The position numbers and the translations under genes are program-made. A DNA stretch of 37,549 nt, taken from the NCBI GenBank assembly GCA_035547155.1, contig DASZVJ010000061.1, forward strand, positions 1-37,549, written 5' to 3'. The stretch's first letter is position 1, and every line of letters begins with the position of its first letter. Below, in pieces: positions 35,101 through 37,549 of the stretch. The notes below the pieces were generated by a model that saw only the letters and a list, made by a program, of their open reading frames with translations, searched no databases and was not told the origin of the DNA. Source of the DNA: CAZNMF01 sp035547155. GTDB lineage: Bacteria; Acidobacteriota; Vicinamibacteria; Vicinamibacterales; SCN-69-37.

Positions 35101-35106
35101 TAGGCT
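35101..35106 (+). promoter_or_regulatory. -10-like box 6 nt before the start at 35113
   Basis: TAGGCT, then six bases, then ATG. Only the conserved T1, A2 and T6 match, so it is the weakest of the set. Divergent from the phosphatase promoter. Confidence 0.25.
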
Positions 35107-35112
35107 CGCAAG

Positions 35113-35370
35113 ATGACCGACGCCCGTCCCGCGCTCGCGCGCTACGACTACTACCTCGGCCCCAAGCGGCTCGGCGATCTCTGGACGCTCAAGCGCGACG
35201 CGTTGACGCTGCGCTGCGCGCTCTCGACACATCGCCTCGGCTGGGAACTACGGTTGACGAGCGGAGCGAGCTTCTCGCGCACGCAAGTCTGCAAGACGGA
35301 GTCGGACGTTTATACGACGTCGGACACGTGGCGCGCGGACGCGTTGAAGCAGGGGTGGAAGGAAGGATAG
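35113..35370 (+). CDS. Small hypothetical protein
   Basis: 85 residues: MTDARPALARYDYYLGPKRL, then GDLWTLKRDALTLRCALSTHRLGWELRLTSG and a C-terminal ESDVYTTSDTWRADALKQGW. It looks like a small beta-sheet protein with one helix at the end and no signal peptide or membrane segment. Codon use is typical of the window, with G/C in third positions, which supports it being real. Divergent from the phosphatase gene. Function not recognised. Confidence 0.6.
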   Translation: MTDARPALARYDYYLGPKRLGDLWTLKRDALTLRCALSTHRLGWELRLTSGASFSRTQVCKTESDVYTTSDTWRADALKQGWKEG

Positions 35371-35959
35371 ACGAGCCGCTGCTGCGGGTGACCTTCGCCC
35401 GAGCCTGAATAAACCCGAAAAATGCGCGGGACGGAGTGTGAGCGGTCGCGTCAGCGCGCATGTCCAGTCGTGGAAGGCGCATCGCGCACATCGCGCACCT
35501 GACAGAACGAGTCGAGTCGGTCGCTAGTAGCGAGGCGCGACGCGCGCTCAGCGGATCGCGCAGTGTGTATGACGAGCTGCGGACATGACATACAGCGGTC
35601 CGCGCGGCGGCATGAGCGGATCACGCCGCTCGTCGAGCGCGTCCGGACACGGGATCGACGACGTCAGGAGCCGGGGAGAAGCACATCGCGCACCGACGTC
35701 AACGGCATCGGGAAGTGACGATGAGCAGTCGCGTCCATTTTTCGCGGCTCGAAGCGCCGGTGGAAACGCTTTCGATGCAGCGAGTTGCGAGGAGGGAGCA
35801 CCTGCGATCGGCGATTGCGCTTTTGTGACTGCCCGATCCGCTTTGGGTCATGTCTCGAAACGATCCACGTCGCTGCCCGGAGCGCTCGCAGTGCCGCCGC
35901 GGACGTGTTCCGGTGACGTCTCCGACGACTTTCGCGGCTGCCGCGATCAGTCAACGCGC

Positions 35960-36066
35960 TGCCGCGAACCGTTCATGTGAGTGCCCACTTCGCTATACGC
36001 GATGCGCCGAGTCGTTTGGGTGACGACTCGATACGGTGAGGGCTGGTGCGCCGAGTCGTTCATGTG
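35960..36066. repeat. Three degenerate 20-bp direct repeats at 43-44-bp spacing
   Basis: Copies at 35960-35979 (TGCCGCGAACCGTTCATGTG), 36003-36022 (TGCGCCGAGTCGTTTGGGTG) and 36047-36066 (TGCGCCGAGTCGTTCATGTG). Spacers are 23 and 24 nt and unrelated. The middle copy also forms a hairpin, CGAGTCGT-N7-ACGACTCG (36008-36030). Too few and too variable to call CRISPR. Confidence 0.5.
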
Positions 36067-36367
36067 CCGGCGCTGAGCGCTCGATGCGGGTGCGCGGCGG
36101 ACTTGAGGCTGGTGCGGGAAGGGGTGAAGCGGGTGCTCGGAGGTGTGGAGGGCGGTGCGGATATCGAACCCAGCGTCCACAAGGGCTTCTCAACGTACGC
36201 CAGCGATTCAGTCGGTCCTCGACACGTCGTCAATCAAAGAGGATTCTCTCGGCCGAAGACACGAGAAGCGATGTGCGGCGAAACGCGTGCTGGTCTCTGG
36301 CAGCGACGAGACCGTGCAGGCCGACGTATGCGTCGGACGGACATCGCTGAACGGCTCGAGGCTGCGC

Positions 36368-36373
36368 TAGAAT
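36368..36373 (+). promoter_or_regulatory. -10-like TAGAAT upstream of the small gene cluster
   Basis: GCGCTAGAATCC here matches the sequence at 37233-37244 over 12 bases. Both lie upstream of tiny genes, this one 59 nt before ATG 36433. No clear -35 box. Confidence 0.35.
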
Positions 36374-36432
36374 CCCACCGCGGCGGCGTCCTCCCCTCCC
36401 CGGATCGCTCTCGCCGATGAAAGAGCTCGTGC

Positions 36433-36606
36433 ATGACGAAGACAGAAGCCCTGATTCTCTCCCTGCGCTCCGCAGCGGATTTCCTGGGTGGGTTCGCGAA
36501 GGACTACAGCCGCAGCGCCGACGAAGCCGTGGCCAATCGCGCGAAAGAGGCGGGACGGCACGCGAAGGCCGTGCTCGAAGTGGTCAGGCACTTCGAGAAG
36601 GCGTAG
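36433..36606 (+). CDS. Small helical hypothetical protein, 57 residues
   Basis: MTKTEALILSLRSAADFLGG, then FAKDYSRSADEAVANRAKEAGRHAKAVLEVVRHFEKA. Probably all alpha, amphipathic, cytoplasmic. Third codon positions are mostly G/C and the frame is uninterrupted. A purine stretch (AAAGAG) lies about 10 nt before the ATG. A longer frame from ATG 36417 overlaps it but reads as Arg-rich shadow until 36648. Function unknown. Confidence 0.55.
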   Translation: MTKTEALILSLRSAADFLGGFAKDYSRSADEAVANRAKEAGRHAKAVLEVVRHFEKA

Positions 36607-36637
36607 GCGTCGACGACGGCTATTTCACGACAACATT

Positions 36638-36643
36638 AGGAGG
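36638..36643 (+). promoter_or_regulatory. Ribosome binding site fixing the start at 36648
   Basis: A perfect AGGAGG, 4 nt before ATG 36648. It is the strongest Shine-Dalgarno in this part of the window, and it shows that the upstream open frame is not translated as one protein. Confidence 0.7.
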
Positions 36644-36647
36644 AGCG

Positions 36648-36932
36648 ATGTTACGCGCCGGTCTCCGTATCGCGATTGCCGCCGTCCTGATTGCGGCTGG
36701 CTGGTTCGCCGGCAGAGCCAGCACGGTCGATGCGCCCTTTCGACTGACGGTCGACGCCGTCGACGGCGCGACGCTCAAATGCGACGGCTGCCGGTTCCTG
36801 ACGTGGCCAAACGGTCACGCCGAACCGGTGCAATCGCTAACCATCGAATGCCATCCCGGCACGACGTGCACGAAGGTCCTCGGCGCGATCGTGGCGAAGG
36901 AAACGCCCAAACTGATCGCGCGAGCGAATTAG
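36648..36932 (+). CDS. Small membrane-anchored or secreted protein, 94 residues
   Basis: An N-terminal hydrophobic segment (LRAGLRIAIAAVLIAAGWFAG) is a signal anchor or signal peptide. The outside part has four cysteines: LKCDGCRFLTW holds a C-x2-C pair, and IECHPGTTCTKV two more. Paired disulfides or a metal site are possible. It follows the 57-residue gene by 41 nt. Not recognised. Confidence 0.62.
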   Translation: MLRAGLRIAIAAVLIAAGWFAGRASTVDAPFRLTVDAVDGATLKCDGCRFLTWPNGHAEPVQSLTIECHPGTTCTKVLGAIVAKETPKLIARAN

Positions 36933-37033
36933 AAGTATTTAGCAATACCCTCGTCTTGCCGATTCTTCGAATACCGCTCGCCGAAGGCCGAATCCACTAC
37001 CTGGCTAGTCAGGTCGTTGCCGCACCCCAGTCA

Positions 37034-37213
37034 TCACTTCTCAGCGGGAACAACCTCAGTCCATTCCCTGTGGCCGGTGGGGCATCTGAACTGCCAGTGA
37101 ATAGAGACTGCGCCTTTCTTGTTCCACGTTTTAGCGAGCGGTGCTCCCTCCACGACCTGGCCGCACTCGGGGCACGGTCGCTGTTGCGGTGCGGGCTGGA
37201 GAGTCGTACTCAT
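37034..37213 (-). CDS. Small zinc-ribbon-like protein, 59 residues
   Basis: MSTTLQPAPQQRPCPECGQVVEG, later FRCPTGHREWTEVVPAEK: C-x2-C and C-x3-H would bind one zinc. Start ATG 37213; 14 more codons are open upstream, but that stretch holds the opposite-strand promoter-like TAGAAT. It converges with the gene at 36648. Function unknown. Confidence 0.55.
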   Translation of the reverse strand: MSTTLQPAPQQRPCPECGQVVEGAPLAKTWNKKGAVSIHWQFRCPTGHREWTEVVPAEK

Positions 37214-37236
37214 TCGTGACCCGACATGGGCCGCGC

Positions 37237-37242
37237 TAGAAT
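37237..37242 (+). promoter_or_regulatory. -10-like box 7 nt before the start at 37250
   Basis: TAGAAT (5 of 6), then seven bases and ATG 37250. The surrounding GCGCTAGAATCC is repeated at 36364-36375. Confidence 0.42.
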
Positions 37243-37249
37243 CCGCGCC

Positions 37250-37366
37250 ATGCACCTATTCCCCTTCGTTCCGCTTGTCTTCCTGGCGTTGTATGTCGCC
37301 GTCGCCTTTGGCGTCATCTATTTCGCAGTCCGCCTGGCGATTCGGCATGAACGACGAAGGCCGTAG
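37250..37366 (+). CDS. Single-span membrane microprotein, 38 residues
   Basis: MHLFPFVPLVFLALYVAVAF, then GVIYFAVRLAIRHERRRP: one membrane helix and a basic cytoplasmic end (N-out predicted by the positive-inside rule). Too short for most gene callers. No Shine-Dalgarno, but a -10-like TAGAAT is 7 nt upstream, as for other possibly leaderless genes here. Confidence 0.48.
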   Translation: MHLFPFVPLVFLALYVAVAFGVIYFAVRLAIRHERRRP

Positions 37367-37424
37367 CGCTTGGGTTTGTGATCGCCACAATTACAGCCAA
37401 GAAGGCAGCAAAGAAGCGAGAGCC

Positions 37425-37549
37425 ATGAAGAAACAGAGCCGGCTTACCGGTCTAGTTTTGACGTTCCTTGGATCGATGGTGCTCCTGAGTGGTCTCGACC
37501 AGCCGCGCGTCGCGGCGCTGCACATCCCGGATATCATGCGCCTCGTTGC
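37425..37549 (+). CDS. Start of a secreted or membrane protein, cut off by window edge
   Basis: MKKQSRLTGLVLTFLGSMVL, then LSGLDQPRVAALHIPDIMRLV, running off the end. The signal-peptide-like N-terminus and a purine-rich GAAGCGAGAG before the ATG support the start. An in-frame ATG at 37347 would add 26 residues (MNDEGRSAWVCDRH...), overlapping the previous gene by 20 nt; less likely. Function cannot be told. Confidence 0.45.
   Translation, partial: MKKQSRLTGLVLTFLGSMVLLSGLDQPRVAALHIPDIMRLV

Larger units (their letters stand above)
35371..36432. other. About 1 kb without a convincing gene, with degenerate short repeats
   Basis: No frame here shows domain-like protein or steady third-position G/C. 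The region has recurring short words. A 20-mer like TGCGCCGAGTCGTTCATGTG appears three times at 43-44-bp spacing (35960, 36003, 36047). GCACATCGCGCACC occurs near 35487 and at 35681. Variants of AGCGGTCGCG/AGCGGATCGC recur between 35435 and 35720. It may be decayed genes, an RNA locus or an eroded repeat element. A TAGAAT box at 36368-36373 probably belongs to the small gene at 36433. Confidence 0.5.

Noticed and set aside
35960..36066. CRISPR-like spacing of a 20-bp repeat
   Set aside because: Only three copies, which differ from each other by up to 7 of 20 bases; spacers are 23-24 nt and no cas gene is present.
35371..36432. Integron cassette array
   Set aside because: No integrase in the window, and the repeats do not show the paired R/L boxes of attC sites.
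36417..36932. Single 171-codon gene from ATG 36417
   Set aside because: Its first 77 codons are Arg-rich shadow of the 57-residue gene, and a perfect AGGAGG with a signal-like N-terminus marks the start at 36648.

Overview
The window is very GC-rich chromosomal DNA (third codon positions almost all G or C) from a Gram-negative bacterium. Evidence for a Gram-negative envelope is an outer-membrane beta-barrel, an OPX/Wza-type export protein and several lipobox proteins. The gene content (an hspR/cbpA/clpB/ftsH operon, a NusG paralog in front of a polysaccharide locus, many small secreted proteins, dispersed hairpin and heptad repeats) fits Acidobacteriota, perhaps Vicinamibacteria. That placement is inference. 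No rRNA, tRNA, integrase, transposase or CRISPR array was seen.

Region 1 (1-10.7 kb, all minus strand) is a surface-polysaccharide locus. In transcription order it has a NusG paralog (likely locus-specific antiterminator), a Ca-loop repeat lipoprotein, an NtrC-like regulator with broken ATPase motifs, a small secreted protein, an outer-membrane beta-barrel, a short OPX/SLBB protein, a Wzc-type tyrosine kinase, Wzm and Wzt, and a GT4 glycosyltransferase cut by the window edge. The word CTGTATCGA recurs three times near gene starts here.

Region 2 (10.9-18.6 kb) is proteostasis. A TerC membrane protein is divergent from an HspR-controlled operon: hspR, cbpA, clpB, ftsH and a GT8 glycosyltransferase. 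A HAIR-type operator lies across the hspR promoter.

Region 3 (18.6-26.9 kb, minus strand) is housekeeping. It holds rho with a C-rich leader, then a tightly packed run recG-rsmD-coaD-aminotransferase-FAD oxidase-CoA-binding protein, with a secreted protein gene just upstream of recG.

Region 4 (26.9-32.3 kb) holds an overlapping ECF sigma / zinc anti-sigma / Spy-like module, an EmrB/QacA-type exporter overlapping a PfkB kinase, a PilZ protein and a DUF2007-like protein.

Region 5 (32.4-37.5 kb) looks accessory: a lipoprotein with a duplicated CYWER domain, paired inverted palindromes, a PIN/RHH toxin-antitoxin pair, a secreted DUF442-like phosphatase, about 1 kb of non-coding DNA with degenerate repeats, and a row of tiny proteins.

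Two themes cut across the window. Several genes have a -10-like box only 6-7 nt before the start codon and no Shine-Dalgarno, suggesting leaderless mRNAs. Three intergenic regions hold arrays of exactly four 7-bp repeats, two of them beside a strong hairpin.
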